Assembly: GCF_030866805.1 (NCBI RefSeq)
Contig: NZ_CP133019.1
Coordinates: 1,674,001 to 1,738,000, forward strand
Length of the DNA: 64,000 nt
Origin: Microbacterium terrisoli
GTDB taxonomy: Bacteria > Actinomycetota > Actinomycetes > Actinomycetales > Microbacteriaceae
Direction of reading: 5' to 3'
A program made the position numbers and the translations under genes. Below are positions 1-9,070 of the stretch, piece by piece. The notes beneath the pieces were generated by a model that searched no databases, had not been told where the DNA came from, and saw only the letters and a program-made list of their open reading frames with translations. Position 1 is the first letter of the stretch, and every line of letters starts with the position of its first letter.

Positions 1-1709
1 TGACCGAACTCCTGGCCCATGAACAGCAGCTGCTTGCCGGGGTGCGCCCACATGTAGGACAGGAACGCCCGCATGTTCGCGAGCTTCTGCCAGTGGTCGC
101 CGGGCATCTTGGCCAACAGGCTTCCCTTGCCGTGCACGACCTCGTCGTGGCTGATCGGCAGCACGAAGTTCTCGCTGAACGCGTACACGAACGAGAACGA
201 GAGCTCGCCGGCGTGGTGGGAACGGTACATCGGGTCGCGTTGGATGTAGACGAGCGAGTCGTTCATCCACCCCATGTTCCATTTGAAGCCGAAGCCGAGC
301 CCGCCGTGGTCGGTGGGTGCGGTGACACCGGTGAAGCTGGTGGACTCCTCGGCGATCATGGCGACACCCGGGTGCAGCCGGTATGCGGTCGCGTTCACCT
401 CCTGCAGAAACCGGATGGCCTCGAGATTCTCGCGTCCGCCGTGGATGTTCGGCTCCCACTCGCCGTCGGCGCGTGAATAGTCCAGATACAGCATCGAGGC
501 GACGGCGTCGACACGCAGCCCGTCGACGTGGAACTGCTCGAACCAGTACAGGGCGTTGGCCACGAGGAAGTTGCGCACCTCGTTGCGGCCGTAGTCGAAG
601 ATGTACGTGCCCCAGTCGCGATGCTCGCCACGCCGAGGATCGGGATGCTCGTACAGCGGTGTGCCGTCGAACCGACCCAGCGCGAACGCATCTTTGGGAA
701 AGTGCCCCGGAACCCAGTCCATGATCACGCCGATCCCGGCCCCGTGCAGGCGATCGATGAGGTATCTCAGGTCGTCGGGCGACCCGTACCGGCTGGTCGG
801 GGCGTAATAGCCGCTCACCTGGTAGCCCCACGAGCCTCCGAAAGGGTGCTCGGCAAGCGGCAGGAACTCCACGTGGGTGAAGCCGAGCGACTGCACATGC
901 GAGATCAGAGCGTCGGCGGCTCCGCGATAGTCCATGTGCTCGCGCCACGAGCCGAGGTGCACCTCATAGACCGACATCGGCCGGGCAACCGGCTGCTGGG
1001 CTGCACGCGCGGCGATCCACTCTGCATCGGTCCAGGCATACGTCGAGGCGGCGACCACCGAGGCTGTGGCCGGCGGCACCTCGGCTGCCTGCGCCATCGG
1101 GTCCGCCTTGAGGATCCAGTCGCCGGCAGGGGTGCGGATCTCGAACTTGTACACGGCACCTGCGGCCAGGCCCGGCACGAACAGCTCCCAGACGCCGCTG
1201 GCCCCCAGTGAGCGCATCGCGTGCCCGCGACCGTCCCACGCGTTGAAGGAGCCGACCACGCGTACGGCGCGGGCATTGGGCGCCCACACTGCGAAGGCGG
1301 TGCCGACCGAGCCGTCATCTTCGCGCACATGCGCACCCAGCACGTCCCAGAGGCGCTCGTGGCGGCCTTCGCGGATGAGGTGCAGGTCCAGTTCGCCCAG
1401 GCCGGGCAGATGGCGATACGGATCGTCACAGGTGTTGCCCGACCCGTCGGGGTAGACGGTCTCCAGCACGTACGGGCGCGCGCGGCCGCTTTTCGCGCCG
1501 GCCCAGATCCCTTCGCGCACGTGCATCAGAGGGACCCGCTCACCGTCGGCGAACACGGCGGTCACAGAGCGTGCCAGGGGGCGCCGTGCCCGCACCGTCC
1601 ACACCGCGCGACCGGTGGCATCCACGTCCTGATGCAGGCCCAGCACGTCGTGCGGAGCGTGGTGCTCACCGTGGGCGACGGCATCCAGCAGGGCGTCGGA
1701 GATGGTCAT
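1..1709 (-). CDS. glgB: 1,4-alpha-glucan branching enzyme GlgB, C-terminus beyond the window
   Basis: Transfers alpha-1,4 glucan segments to alpha-1,6 branch points in cytoplasmic glycogen/alpha-glucan synthesis. About 569 N-terminal residues are visible of a usual ~730. An N-terminal beta-sandwich ([20 protein letters not shown]) precedes a GH13 barrel with [29 protein letters not shown] (catalytic Asp about residue 401), AEEST (general acid Glu about 454) and [12 protein letters not shown]. The ATG start at 1709 overlaps the glgE stop by 4 nt (ATGA) and has an AAAGGAG ribosome site just upstream. Pairing with glgE indicates the GlgE pathway, in which GlgB branches the linear chains GlgE makes. 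The missing part is only the window edge; nothing looks broken. Confidence 0.96.
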   Translation of the reverse strand, partial: MTISDALLDAVAHGEHHAPHDVLGLHQDVDATGRAVWTVRARRPLARSVTAVFADGERVPLMHVREGIWAGAKSGRARPYVLETVYPDGSGNTCDDPYRHLPGLGELDLHLIREGRHERLWDVLGAHVREDDGSVGTAFAVWAPNARAVRVVGSFNAWDGRGHAMRSLGASGVWELFVPGLAAGAVYKFEIRTPAGDWILKADPMAQAAEVPPATASVVAASTYAWTDAEWIAARAAQQPVARPMSVYEVHLGSWREHMDYRGAADALISHVQSLGFTHVEFLPLAEHPFGGSWGYQVSGYYAPTSRYGSPDDLRYLIDRLHGAGIGVIMDWVPGHFPKDAFALGRFDGTPLYEHPDPRRGEHRDWGTYIFDYGRNEVRNFLVANALYWFEQFHVDGLRVDAVASMLYLDYSRADGEWEPNIHGGRENLEAIRFLQEVNATAYRLHPGVAMIAEESTSFTGVTAPTDHGGLGFGFKWNMGWMNDSLVYIQRDPMYRSHHAGELSFSFVYAFSENFVLPISHDEVVHGKGSLLAKMPGDHWQKLANMRAFLSYMWAHPGKQLLFMGQEFG

Positions 1710-3799
1710 CGCGGCTCCTTTGCGTGCACCACGTGCACGATGTGCACCGGTTCGGTGAACGCGTCCAGGCGCACATAGTCGTGGTCGGTCCAGGTCCACC
1801 GCGCTCCGGTGATGAGATCTTCGGCCTCGAAGGCGTCGCCGGGCCGGATGCCGAACACCGTGGTGTCCAGATGGATCATCGTCTGGCGCACCGAATGCGG
1901 GTCGACGTTGGCGACCACGATGATCGTGTCGGCAGCGCCGGTGGGCGACAGGTCCGCATCGACGTGCTTGGCGAACACGAGCACGCCGTCGTCGTCGCTC
2001 GCGTGGATCGTGAGATTGCGCAGCTGCCGCAGCGCCGGGTGCGCGGTACGGATCTCGTTCAACCGCCGCAGGTACGGGGCGAGGGAGTCGCCGGATGCCT
2101 CGGCGCCGGCCCAATCGCGCAGCTTGTACTCGTACTTCTCGTTGTCGATGTTCTCTTCCGACCCCGGCCGGGCGACGTTCTCGAACAACTCGTAGCCGGC
2201 GTACACGCCGTAGGAGGCGCCCGCCGTTGCGGCGATGGCGGCGCGGATCTTGTATGCGGGACGCCCGCCGAACTGCAGATACTCGGTGAGGATGTCGGGG
2301 GTGTTCACGAACAGATTGGGCCGCAGGAAGTCGGCGGTGTCATTCGCGACCGACGAGAGGAACTCTTCGAGCTCGGCCCTGGTGTTGCGCCAGGTGAAAT
2401 ACGAGTAGCTCTGCTGGAAGCCGGCCCGCGCCAGCGCCTGCAGCGGAGCGGGCCGGGTGAACGCCTCAGCGAGGAACACGACATCCGGGTTCTCGTCGGT
2501 GACGGTGCGGATCAGCCACTCCCAGAACTGCAGGGGTTTGGTGTGGGGGTTGTCGACGCGGAAGATCAGCACTCCCTGGGCGATCCAGTGCCGGACGATG
2601 CGCAGCACCTCGGCGCGGATGCCGTCGGGATCGTTGTCGAAGTTGATCGGATAGATGTCCTGATACTTCTTCGGCGGGTTCTCGGCATAGGCGATGGTGC
2701 CGTCGGGCAGGGTGGTGAACCATTCCGGATGAGAGCTCACCCACGGGTGGTCGGGCGAGGCCTGCAGGGCCAGGTCGAGGGCGACCTCGAGTTTCTCTCG
2801 GCGCGCAGCGCGGACGAAGGCGCGGAAATCGGTGAGCCTGCCGAGATCGGGGTGTACGGCGTCGTGCCCACCGGCGGCCCCGCCGATCGCCCACGGCGAG
2901 CCCGGATCGCCGGGGCCGGCCTCCAGCGCGTTGTTCGGGCCCTTGCGATGCGTCAGACCGATCGGGTGGATCGGCGGCAGGTACACGACCTGGAACCCCA
3001 TCTGCGCAACCTGCGGCAGGCGGGCGGCCGCGGTGCGGAAGGTGCCGCTGCGCACCGAGCCGTCCTCCTGCCGCTGGGCACCCTCGGATCGCGGGAAGAA
3101 CTCGTACCAGGCGCCCACGCCTGCCCGTTCGCGTTCCACGCGCAGCGGCAGATCGACGGAGAGCGTCACGAGGGACTGCAGAGGGCGTTGTGCGAACGCG
3201 CGGGCAAGAGCGTCGTCTTCGACGACGGCGAGGGATGCCGCAGCATCCTCACCCGCCGAGGCCAGCCGCTTGGCCGCCCGACGCAGCAGCGTGCGCTCTG
3301 ATGCGGGTCGGTCGGTGTCGGCCGCCGCGCGTTCGAACAGCAGCCGGCCGCCCGCGGCGGTGACGGCGATGTCGACGCCCCCGGTGAGTTTGATGCGGGC
3401 CGTGTGCCGCCAGGTGGCGACCTCGTCGGCGAACGACTCGAAGCGGAACGACCAGTCGCCCTGCTCGAGGAGGCCGATGTGCGCGACCCAGCGGTCGAAT
3501 CCATCGTTTCGCGGCGTCACCCGGTGCAGCGACTCGTCGCCGGACGGGGAGAACAGTCGCAGATGCACCCCGATCAGGTCGTGCCCCTCTCGGAACGCCG
3601 TCACGCGGAACGGAACGATCTCGCCGGCGAAGGCCTTCGGGCGGATGAGGCCTCCGTCGCTGAGCGCAGGCCGCGGATCCACGAGCGGGATGCGGCCCAT
3701 CGTGGTCGTGCCGGCCTCTGCAGCCGGCGCCGGGCGGAGAGGGATCGCGGTCTGGCTGCGCCAGGCCGGCGACCGCGGGGAGCGAGGTCGGGAAGCCAC
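1706..3799 (-). CDS. glgE: Alpha-1,4-glucan:maltose-1-phosphate maltosyltransferase GlgE
   Basis: Extends alpha-1,4-glucans using alpha-maltose-1-phosphate as donor, in the cytoplasm. The 697-residue length fits the family (about 700). An N-terminal beta-domain ([16 protein letters not shown]) and helical insert precede a GH13_3 barrel with [44 protein letters not shown] (nucleophile Asp about residue 416) and FLAEAFTRP (acid/base Glu). The GTG start at 3799 is preferred because a TAGGTT -10 box (3806-3811) ends 6 nt before it, the leaderless pattern seen repeatedly here. An internal ATG at 3700 is a possible alternative and lacks a good ribosome site. Co-transcribed with glgB. Trehalose synthase and maltokinase genes are not in view and may lie beyond glgB. 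Confidence 0.96.
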   Translation of the reverse strand: MASRPRSPRSPAWRSQTAIPLRPAPAAEAGTTTMGRIPLVDPRPALSDGGLIRPKAFAGEIVPFRVTAFREGHDLIGVHLRLFSPSGDESLHRVTPRNDGFDRWVAHIGLLEQGDWSFRFESFADEVATWRHTARIKLTGGVDIAVTAAGGRLLFERAAADTDRPASERTLLRRAAKRLASAGEDAAASLAVVEDDALARAFAQRPLQSLVTLSVDLPLRVERERAGVGAWYEFFPRSEGAQRQEDGSVRSGTFRTAAARLPQVAQMGFQVVYLPPIHPIGLTHRKGPNNALEAGPGDPGSPWAIGGAAGGHDAVHPDLGRLTDFRAFVRAARREKLEVALDLALQASPDHPWVSSHPEWFTTLPDGTIAYAENPPKKYQDIYPINFDNDPDGIRAEVLRIVRHWIAQGVLIFRVDNPHTKPLQFWEWLIRTVTDENPDVVFLAEAFTRPAPLQALARAGFQQSYSYFTWRNTRAELEEFLSSVANDTADFLRPNLFVNTPDILTEYLQFGGRPAYKIRAAIAATAGASYGVYAGYELFENVARPGSEENIDNEKYEYKLRDWAGAEASGDSLAPYLRRLNEIRTAHPALRQLRNLTIHASDDDGVLVFAKHVDADLSPTGAADTIIVVANVDPHSVRQTMIHLDTTVFGIRPGDAFEAEDLITGARWTWTDHDYVRLDAFTEPVHIVHVVHAKEPR

Positions 3800-3805
3800 G
3801 CCACG

Positions 3806-3811
3806 AACCTA
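3806..3811 (-). promoter_or_regulatory. -10 box of glgE (TAGGTT), leaderless start
   Basis: TAGGTT on the minus strand ends 6 nt upstream of the GTG at 3799, placing the transcription start at or next to the start codon. No clear -35 is visible. Confidence 0.55.
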
Positions 3812-3922
3812 TCGCGGCCGGCGGCGGCCTGCCATGAGCCGGCCGTCGACGCGCGCGAGCGACTCGGGAAAGGGGGGCGACGAAGACCCGATCGGCACGC
3901 GACCGCTCCTGTCGTGCCGAAC

Positions 3923-3973
3923 GAGAACAGCCCCCGACCCGGAATCCGAGATTCCGGGTCGGGGGCTGTTCTC
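3923..3973 (-). terminator. Long perfect hairpin, probable terminator after tRNA-Leu
   Basis: Two exactly complementary 23-nt arms (3923-3945 and 3951-3973) enclose a 5-nt loop. It begins 8 nt past the tRNA 3' end. No T-run follows, as is common for actinobacterial terminators. It also lies between the tRNA and glgE and may insulate them. Confidence 0.75.
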
Positions 3974-3980
3974 ACATGCG

Positions 3981-4066
3981 TGCGCGAGGGGGGACTTGAA
4001 CCCCCACGCCCGATAAAGGGCACTAGCACCTCAAGCTAGCGCGTCTACCTATTCCGCCACCCGCGC
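3981..4066 (-). tRNA. tRNA-Leu, anticodon GAG
   Basis: This is an 86-nt class II tRNA on the minus strand. The acceptor stem GCGCGGG pairs with CTCGCGC (one G-U pair) and the discriminator is A. The D-arm contains GGTAGACGC. The anticodon stem CTAGC/GCTAG holds loop TTGAGGT with anticodon GAG, which reads CUC and CUU leucine codons. A long variable arm (TGCCCTTTATCGGGCGT) and the T-arm GGGGGTTCAAGTCCCCC follow. CCA is not encoded. Confidence 0.97.
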
Positions 4067-4098
4067 AGGTGGAGATGGTTTTGCAACCGAGGAACGAC

Positions 4099-4126
4099 AT
4101 TATCACGTTCGCCCGGTGGCATGGAA
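4099..4126 (-). promoter_or_regulatory. tRNA-Leu promoter
   Basis: On the minus strand TTCCAT (4121-4126) and GATAAT (4099-4104) are separated by 16 nt and lie about 33 nt upstream of the mature tRNA 5' end. Confidence 0.6.
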
Positions 4127-4170
4127 TCCGCCCGGCACCCGGGCGCGCCGAGGAGCGGGCGCCGTACCGG

Positions 4171-4176
4171 TAGCCT
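4171..4176 (+). promoter_or_regulatory. -10 box of the M20 peptidase gene (TAGCCT), leaderless start
   Basis: TAGCCT ends 7 nt before the ATG at 4184. No ribosome binding site precedes that ATG, consistent with a leaderless transcript. Confidence 0.5.
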
Positions 4177-4183
4177 TGACGGC

Positions 4184-5497
4184 ATGCCAACCGCCGCATC
4201 CGACGCCGAGCTCAGCCAGGTTGCGCGCATCGCGCGCGATCTGATCCGCATCGACACGACGAACTACGGCGGCGGGCGGGCCAACGGCGAGCGCGAGGCC
4301 GCCGAGTACGTCGGTGCGCTCCTGGAGGGCATGGGTCTTTCCACGGATTACTTCGAGCCTGTGCCACGACGCACGAACGTCCGAGCGCGTGTGCCCGGAC
4401 GCGACGGCAGCAAGCCCGCCCTCGTGGTGCACGGGCACCTGGATGTGGTTCCTGCCATCGCCGAGGACTGGAGCGTCGATCCGTTCGCCGGCGTGGTGCG
4501 CGACGGCATGCTCTGGGGGCGTGGGGCGGTCGACATGAAGAACATGGACGCGATGATCCTCACTGCGGTCGGCGGGCTGCTGGCCGGGGGCGAGCAGCCC
4601 GAACGGGACCTGATCGTGACGTTCTTCGCCGATGAGGAGGCAGGCGGCGAACAAGGCTCGGCTCTTGTCGTGCGTGACCGACCCGAGTGGTTCGACGGTG
4701 CCGGAGCGGCCATCAGCGAAGTGGGCGGCTACTCGGTGGGCGTGGCCGGGCACCGCGCCTATCTGCTGCAGGTCGGCGAGAAGGGCCTGCTCTGGCTGCG
4801 CCTGCGCGCGCGGGGACGGGCAGGGCACGGCAGCGGCTTCCACCCCGACAACGCGGTGACGCGACTGGCCGAGGCCGTCGCGGCGGTGGGCCGCACGGAG
4901 TGGCCGGTGCAGCTGACCGATGCCACCTCCCAGCTGCTGGAGCGCTTCGCCGACCTCGCCGCATCCGCGGCCGACGGCGCCGACCCCGACGCCCTGGCCG
5001 ATCTTGCCGGCCCGGCCGCCGGGTTCATCCGTTCGACGCTGCGCACCACGAGCAATCCCACCGCCCTGGCTGCCGGATACAAGCACAACGTGATCCCCGA
5101 TGCCGCCGAGGCGCTGATCGACGTGCGCGTGCTGCCCGGCACCGAGGACGACGTGCTCGCCGAGATCCGGCGCATCGTCGGCGACGACATCGAGATCGAG
5201 GTCGTCACCCGCGACGTCGGCCTCGAAGAGCCGTTCGCCGGCGACCTGGTGGATGCGATGGTCGCATCCCTCGGCCGTCACGACCCGGGCGTGCCCGTGG
5301 TGCCCTATCTCATGGGCGGCGGGACCGACAACAAGGCGCTGTCGCGCCTGGGGATCCCGGGCTACGGCTTCGCGCCCCTGCGCCTGCCGGTCGACTTCGA
5401 TTTCACCGGGATGTTCCACGGCGTGGATGAGCGTGTGCCCCTCGACGCCCTCGACTTCGGCACCGCCGTTCTGACCGACCTCTTCCGCAGCCACTGA
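4184..5497 (+). CDS. M20-family metallopeptidase (dipeptidase / deacylase type)
   Basis: Probable di-zinc amidohydrolase cleaving a peptide or N-acyl amino acid; substrate unknown. The 437-residue chain carries the M20 metal site: HGHLD (His85, with Asp87), AVDMKN (Asp117), DEEAGG (Glu151 catalytic, Glu152 metal), Glu179 in ISEVGGY and His412 in MFHGVDE. A dimerisation insert (RAGHGS onward) lies in the middle. ATG 4184 is chosen over an in-frame ATG at 4121, which overlaps the tRNA promoter, because a -10 box sits 7 nt before it. No signal peptide, so cytoplasmic. It lies 48 nt upstream of uppP and may share its transcript. ArgE/DapE-like names cannot be separated by reading alone. Confidence 0.88.
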   Translation: MPTAASDAELSQVARIARDLIRIDTTNYGGGRANGEREAAEYVGALLEGMGLSTDYFEPVPRRTNVRARVPGRDGSKPALVVHGHLDVVPAIAEDWSVDPFAGVVRDGMLWGRGAVDMKNMDAMILTAVGGLLAGGEQPERDLIVTFFADEEAGGEQGSALVVRDRPEWFDGAGAAISEVGGYSVGVAGHRAYLLQVGEKGLLWLRLRARGRAGHGSGFHPDNAVTRLAEAVAAVGRTEWPVQLTDATSQLLERFADLAASAADGADPDALADLAGPAAGFIRSTLRTTSNPTALAAGYKHNVIPDAAEALIDVRVLPGTEDDVLAEIRRIVGDDIEIEVVTRDVGLEEPFAGDLVDAMVASLGRHDPGVPVVPYLMGGGTDNKALSRLGIPGYGFAPLRLPVDFDFTGMFHGVDERVPLDALDFGTAVLTDLFRSH

Positions 5498-5545
5498 ACC
5501 CACCGGTACGGCTGCGGCATCCCTGCTCTGCACGGAAAGGCGCAC

Positions 5546-6376
5546 ATGCACTTCATCGAGGCCATTTTCCTCGGACTGGTCCAAGGTCTCACCGAGTTCC
5601 TGCCGATCTCCTCCAGCGCGCATCTGCGCATCGTCGGAGCATTCCTGCCCGATGCCGGCGACCCCGGCGCGGCGTTCACCGCCATCACGCAGATCGGCAC
5701 CGAGACGGCCGTCGTCGTGTTCTTCTGGCGCGACATCGTGCGGATCATCGGACACTGGTTCCGATCGCTGATCGGGCGCATTCCGCGCAATGACCCCGAC
5801 GCGAAGATGGGATGGCTGATCATCATCGGCACGATCCCGATCGTGGTGCTGGGGCTGCTGTTCCAGAGCGAGATCGAGACGACGCTGCGGTCGCTGTGGA
5901 TCGTGGCGGTCAGTCTCATCGTGTTCGGCGTGATCCTGGGCATCGCCGACATGAACGCGAAGCAGAAGCGGGAGCTGAAGGATCTGACCGTGGGGCACGG
6001 CCTGATCTACGGCCTCGCGCAGTCCCTCGCGCTGATCCCCGGCGTCTCACGCTCCGGCGGCACGATCACGGCCGGGCTGCTGCTGGGCTACACGCGGGAG
6101 GCCGCTGCCCGGTACGCCTTCCTGCTCGCGATCCCCGCGGTGTTCGGCAGCGGTCTGTTCGAGCTCGTCAAGGTCGTCAAGTCTCCCACGCCCGAAGTGT
6201 TCACGATGGGCGAGACGGCCGCGGCGACCGTTGTGGCGTTCGTCGTGGGGCTGGCGGTGATCGCGTTCTTCATGAAGTGGATCACCAAGCACAGCTTCAT
6301 GCCGTTCGTGGTGTATCGGGTTCTGCTGGGCACAGTGCTGATCGTGCTGCTGAGCCTCGGGGTCATCCAGCCGTAG
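5546..6376 (+). CDS. uppP: Undecaprenyl-diphosphatase UppP (BacA)
   Basis: Integral membrane phosphatase that dephosphorylates undecaprenyl diphosphate to recycle the lipid carrier for peptidoglycan and wall glycopolymers. The 276-residue length is normal. Hallmarks are [12 protein letters not shown] near the N-terminus (Glu17, Ser22-24, His26) and [11 protein letters not shown] (Arg169), with about eight hydrophobic segments. A GGAAAGG ribosome site lies about 8 nt before the ATG. It follows the M20 gene in the same direction and converges on the PAC2-family gene, with 7 nt between the two stops. Confidence 0.96.
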   Translation: MHFIEAIFLGLVQGLTEFLPISSSAHLRIVGAFLPDAGDPGAAFTAITQIGTETAVVVFFWRDIVRIIGHWFRSLIGRIPRNDPDAKMGWLIIIGTIPIVVLGLLFQSEIETTLRSLWIVAVSLIVFGVILGIADMNAKQKRELKDLTVGHGLIYGLAQSLALIPGVSRSGGTITAGLLLGYTREAAARYAFLLAIPAVFGSGLFELVKVVKSPTPEVFTMGETAAATVVAFVVGLAVIAFFMKWITKHSFMPFVVYRVLLGTVLIVLLSLGVIQP

Positions 6377-6383
6377 TGCGCAC

Positions 6384-7262
6384 TCAGCGTCCGGAGCGCG
6401 GGTCGCCGGGCTTGTTCGGGCCGTCGCCGCCGTGGCGCAGGTACCGCTCGAACTCGCGTGCAATCGCATCGCCCGACGCCTCGGGCGAGTCCCACGTGTC
6501 GCGGGCGGCTTCCAGCTGCTGGATGTAGGCGGTCATCTCCTCATCGTCGGCGGCGGCCGCGTCGATGGATGCCTCCCACACGCTGGACTGTGTCGCAAGA
6601 TCGCCGCGCGGCACGCTCGCGCCGGTGAGCTCTTCGAGCTTGTCCAGCAGCGCCAGGGTCGCCTTCGGCGACGGTGTGTGCCCGGCCACATAGTGCGGCA
6701 CGCTCGCCCAGAGCCCCGCTGTGGGAATGCCGACGTTCTCGGCCGCCGCAGCCAGAGCGCTCAGCACGCCGACGGGTCCTTCATAGGTGCTGCGCTCCAG
6801 GTCGAGCGTGGCACGGAGCCGTTCGTTGTCGCTGCCGGCGAACACCGAGATCGGGCGGGTGTGCGGAACATCGGACATCATCGATCCGAGCGCGATCAGG
6901 CCCGTGACATCCTCGCGCAGCATAACGTCGACGATCTCGGCGCAGAATGCCTGCCACGCCCGCGCGGGCTCGACTCCGGTCAGCAGCCACAGCTGCGTGC
7001 CGCGCGTGCGACGCGAGGGCCGGAACAGCGTCGCCTCGGGCCACCGCAGGGTGCGAGTGCCGTCGGCGGCGGCGATCATCTGCGGGTGCGTGTACTGGTA
7101 GTCGAAATACAGCTCGGGGTCCACGGAGAACACCGGTTCATAGGCGCGGCTCTCTTTGAGCAGCGTCGCCGCCGACGACGCCGCCTCGCCGGCATCGTTC
7201 CAGCCGTCGAAGGCCGTGACCAGCACGCGCCGGCCGAATCCGCGATCCTGTGGGCTCTCCAT
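6384..7262 (-). CDS. PAC2-family protein (proteasome assembly chaperone 2-like fold)
   Basis: A 292-residue cytoplasmic protein with the PAC2 fold pattern: VLVTAFDGWNDAGEAAS, the FDYQYTHPQ stretch, LLTGVEPARAW, LIALGSMMSDVPHTRP and GLWASVPHYVAG. The biochemical role in actinobacteria is not established; the family name comes from eukaryotic proteasome chaperones. The start at 7262 is leaderless: TATCCT (7270-7275) ends 7 nt upstream. It faces away from the HAD gene, sharing an 80-nt divergent promoter region, and lies close to trmI and pafBC as in mycobacteria, although no proteasome genes are present here. Confidence 0.88.
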   Translation of the reverse strand: MESPQDRGFGRRVLVTAFDGWNDAGEAASSAATLLKESRAYEPVFSVDPELYFDYQYTHPQMIAAADGTRTLRWPEATLFRPSRRTRGTQLWLLTGVEPARAWQAFCAEIVDVMLREDVTGLIALGSMMSDVPHTRPISVFAGSDNERLRATLDLERSTYEGPVGVLSALAAAAENVGIPTAGLWASVPHYVAGHTPSPKATLALLDKLEELTGASVPRGDLATQSSVWEASIDAAAADDEEMTAYIQQLEAARDTWDSPEASGDAIAREFERYLRHGGDGPNKPGDPRSGR

Positions 7263-7269
7263 CTGTTCC

Positions 7270-7275
7270 AGGATA
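7270..7275 (-). promoter_or_regulatory. -10 box of the PAC2-family gene (TATCCT), leaderless start
   Basis: TATCCT on the minus strand ends 7 nt before the ATG at 7262. Confidence 0.5.
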
Positions 7276-7330
7276 GGCGCTGGGCCGGTGCGCGCGTCGG
7301 CACGACCACGGCACCGCAGCGCGGCGTCGA

Positions 7331-7336
7331 TAGCAT
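7331..7336 (+). promoter_or_regulatory. -10 box of the HAD-trmI operon (TAGCAT), leaderless start
   Basis: TAGCAT ends 6 nt before the ATG at 7343, and no ribosome site is visible there. Confidence 0.5.
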
Positions 7337-7342
7337 GGACGG

Positions 7343-8035
7343 ATGACCTCCCGACTGCCTGCCGCCGTTCTCTGGGACATGGACGGCACGCTCGTGGACA
7401 CCGAACCGCACTGGATGGCCGCCGAGACCGAGCTGGTCGAGTCCTACGGCGGTGCGTGGTCTTCAGAGGACGCGCTGCAGATGGTCGGACTCGGGCTCCT
7501 GGACGCAGGCCGCATCCTGCAGGGTCGCGGGGTGCGGATGGATGCCGCGGCCATCGTCGATCGCCTCACCGCGGACGTGCTGGCCTCGCTCGCCCGCGAG
7601 GGGGCGCCGTTCCGCCCGGGTGCGCGCGAACTGCTGCGCAGCCTGCGAGAGGCCGGGGTCAGGACCGCGCTGGTGACGATGTCGCTGCGTCGGATGGCGC
7701 AGTCGGTCGTCGATTTCATCGACTTCGACGCGTTCGATCTCATCGTCGCCGGAGATGAGGTGTCGCGCCCCAAGCCCTACCCCGACCCGTACCTGCGGGC
7801 GTGTGAGCTGCTGGGTCTGCATGCGGCCGACACCGTCGCGATCGAGGATTCGCCGAATGGGCTGCGCGCGGCGGTGGCATCCGGAGCCGTCTCGATCGGC
7901 GTGCCGCACATGGTCTCGCTCGAAGGCGTGGGCGGGCATACGCTGTGGCCCACACTGGACGGCCGCACACCCGACGACATCGCCGCCGTGTTCGGCGCAC
8001 ATCGACCGGCACACGCCGGCGGAGGAGAAGCATGA
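7343..8035 (+). CDS. HAD-superfamily phosphatase, subfamily IA (Gph / beta-PGM-like)
   Basis: Cytoplasmic phosphohydrolase of unknown substrate, probably a small sugar or nucleotide phosphate. The 230 residues show all four HAD motifs: DMDGTLVDTEP (nucleophile and acid Asp), VTMS (motif II), the RPKPYPDPYL lysine (motif III) and AIEDSPNGLRAA (motif IV). A helical cap lies between motifs I and II. The stop overlaps the trmI start by 4 nt (ATGA), so the two are translationally coupled. Specificity cannot be read from sequence. Confidence 0.88.
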   Translation: MTSRLPAAVLWDMDGTLVDTEPHWMAAETELVESYGGAWSSEDALQMVGLGLLDAGRILQGRGVRMDAAAIVDRLTADVLASLAREGAPFRPGARELLRSLREAGVRTALVTMSLRRMAQSVVDFIDFDAFDLIVAGDEVSRPKPYPDPYLRACELLGLHAADTVAIEDSPNGLRAAVASGAVSIGVPHMVSLEGVGGHTLWPTLDGRTPDDIAAVFGAHRPAHAGGGEA

Positions 8036-9060
8036 GCGTTTCTGCGCCACGGCCCAGCGGCCCGTTCCGCTACGGCGATCGTGTGCAGCTGACCGGCCCC
8101 AAGGGCAAGCTGCACACCATCACGCTGCGCGAGGGCGGCGAGCTGCACACTCACCGCGGCGTGCTGCGCCACGACGTGCTGGTGGGACTGCCCGACGGGT
8201 CGGTCGTCTCCAACAGCGGCGACGCCGAATACCTGGCACTGCGACCGCTGCTGCGCGACTTCGTCATGTCGATGCCGCGGGGCGCAGCGATCGTCTACCC
8301 CAAGGACGCCGCGCAGATCGTCGCGCAGGCAGACGTGTTTCCGGGGGCGGTGGTCGTCGAGGCGGGCGTCGGCTCGGGCGCGCTCTCGCTGTGGCTGCTG
8401 CGGGCGCTGGGAACCGAAGGACTGCTGGTCTCGTTCGAGCGCCGTGCGGAGTTCGCCGAGGTCGCGCGAGCGAACGCCGAGACATTCCTGGGCGGGGCGC
8501 CGGAGAACTGGCGCGTCGAGCTCGGCGACCTCGTCGAAGCCCTGCCGCGCCAGTTCCCCGATGGCGGCGTCGACCGGGTGATCCTCGACATGCTGGCGCC
8601 GTGGGAGTGCATCGATGTCGTGTCGCAGGCCCTGGAGCCGGGGGGAGTCGTGCTCTGCTATGTGGCCACTGTCACGCAGCTGAGCCGGGTCGTCGAATAC
8701 GTGCGGGGCACGGGGCTTTTCACCGAGCCCGAGTCGTCCGAGACCATGATCCGGAGCTGGCACGTGGAAGGACTCGCCGTGCGCCCCGACCACCGCATGG
8801 TCGCCCACACCGGCTTTCTGATGACGGCGCGGCGCCTCGCGCCGGGCGCAGTGCCGCCCGACGTGCGCACCCGTGCGATCCGCAAGACGTCGTACGGCGA
8901 CGAGGATGTCGACCTGTGGACGCCCGGCGCCGTCGGCGATCGCCAGATCAACGACAAGAACCTGCGCAAGCGCCTGCGCGATGCGCAGCGCGCAGCGGGC
9001 GGTGCCCGGCAGGCCGCAGCCGATCGCGAGGCGTCGGGAGCTGATCAGGCGAGCGCCTAG
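8032..9060 (+). CDS. trmI: tRNA (adenine-58-N1)-methyltransferase TrmI
   Basis: S-adenosylmethionine-dependent enzyme making m1A58 in the T-loop of tRNA; TrmI enzymes act as tetramers. It has 342 residues. The small N-terminal beta domain includes KLHTITLREGGELHTHRG. The Rossmann domain has the SAM loop VVEAGVGSGALSLWL, an acidic strand end (SFERRAEF) and RVILDMLAPWE. The extended C-terminal tail is charged and low in complexity. The start at 8032 has GGAGGAG just upstream and overlaps the HAD stop. The TAG stop codon forms the first three bases of the -10 box of the next gene. Confidence 0.93.
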   Translation: MSVSAPRPSGPFRYGDRVQLTGPKGKLHTITLREGGELHTHRGVLRHDVLVGLPDGSVVSNSGDAEYLALRPLLRDFVMSMPRGAAIVYPKDAAQIVAQADVFPGAVVVEAGVGSGALSLWLLRALGTEGLLVSFERRAEFAEVARANAETFLGGAPENWRVELGDLVEALPRQFPDGGVDRVILDMLAPWECIDVVSQALEPGGVVLCYVATVTQLSRVVEYVRGTGLFTEPESSETMIRSWHVEGLAVRPDHRMVAHTGFLMTARRLAPGAVPPDVRTRAIRKTSYGDEDVDLWTPGAVGDRQINDKNLRKRLRDAQRAAGGARQAAADREASGADQASA

Positions 9061-9063
9061 ACT
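9058..9063 (+). promoter_or_regulatory. -10 box of the FKBP lipoprotein gene (TAGACT), overlapping the trmI stop
   Basis: TAGACT begins with the trmI stop codon and ends 7 nt before the GTG at 9071, the leaderless arrangement. Confidence 0.5.
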
Positions 9064-9070
9064 GTTGCGG

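Noticed and set aside
1..1455. Several plus-strand frames of 100-230 codons opposite glgB
   Set aside because: They are shadows of glgB in other frames; the minus-strand frame shows the complete GH13 active site.
3640..3700. ATG at 3700 as the glgE start
   Set aside because: No good ribosome site precedes it, while GTG 3799 has a -10 box at the leaderless distance and gives the usual family length.
4121..4183. Longer M20 peptidase start at ATG 4121
   Set aside because: This ATG is part of the tRNA-Leu -35 region, the extra 21 residues are Arg/Gly-rich without family similarity, and the -10 box points to 4184.
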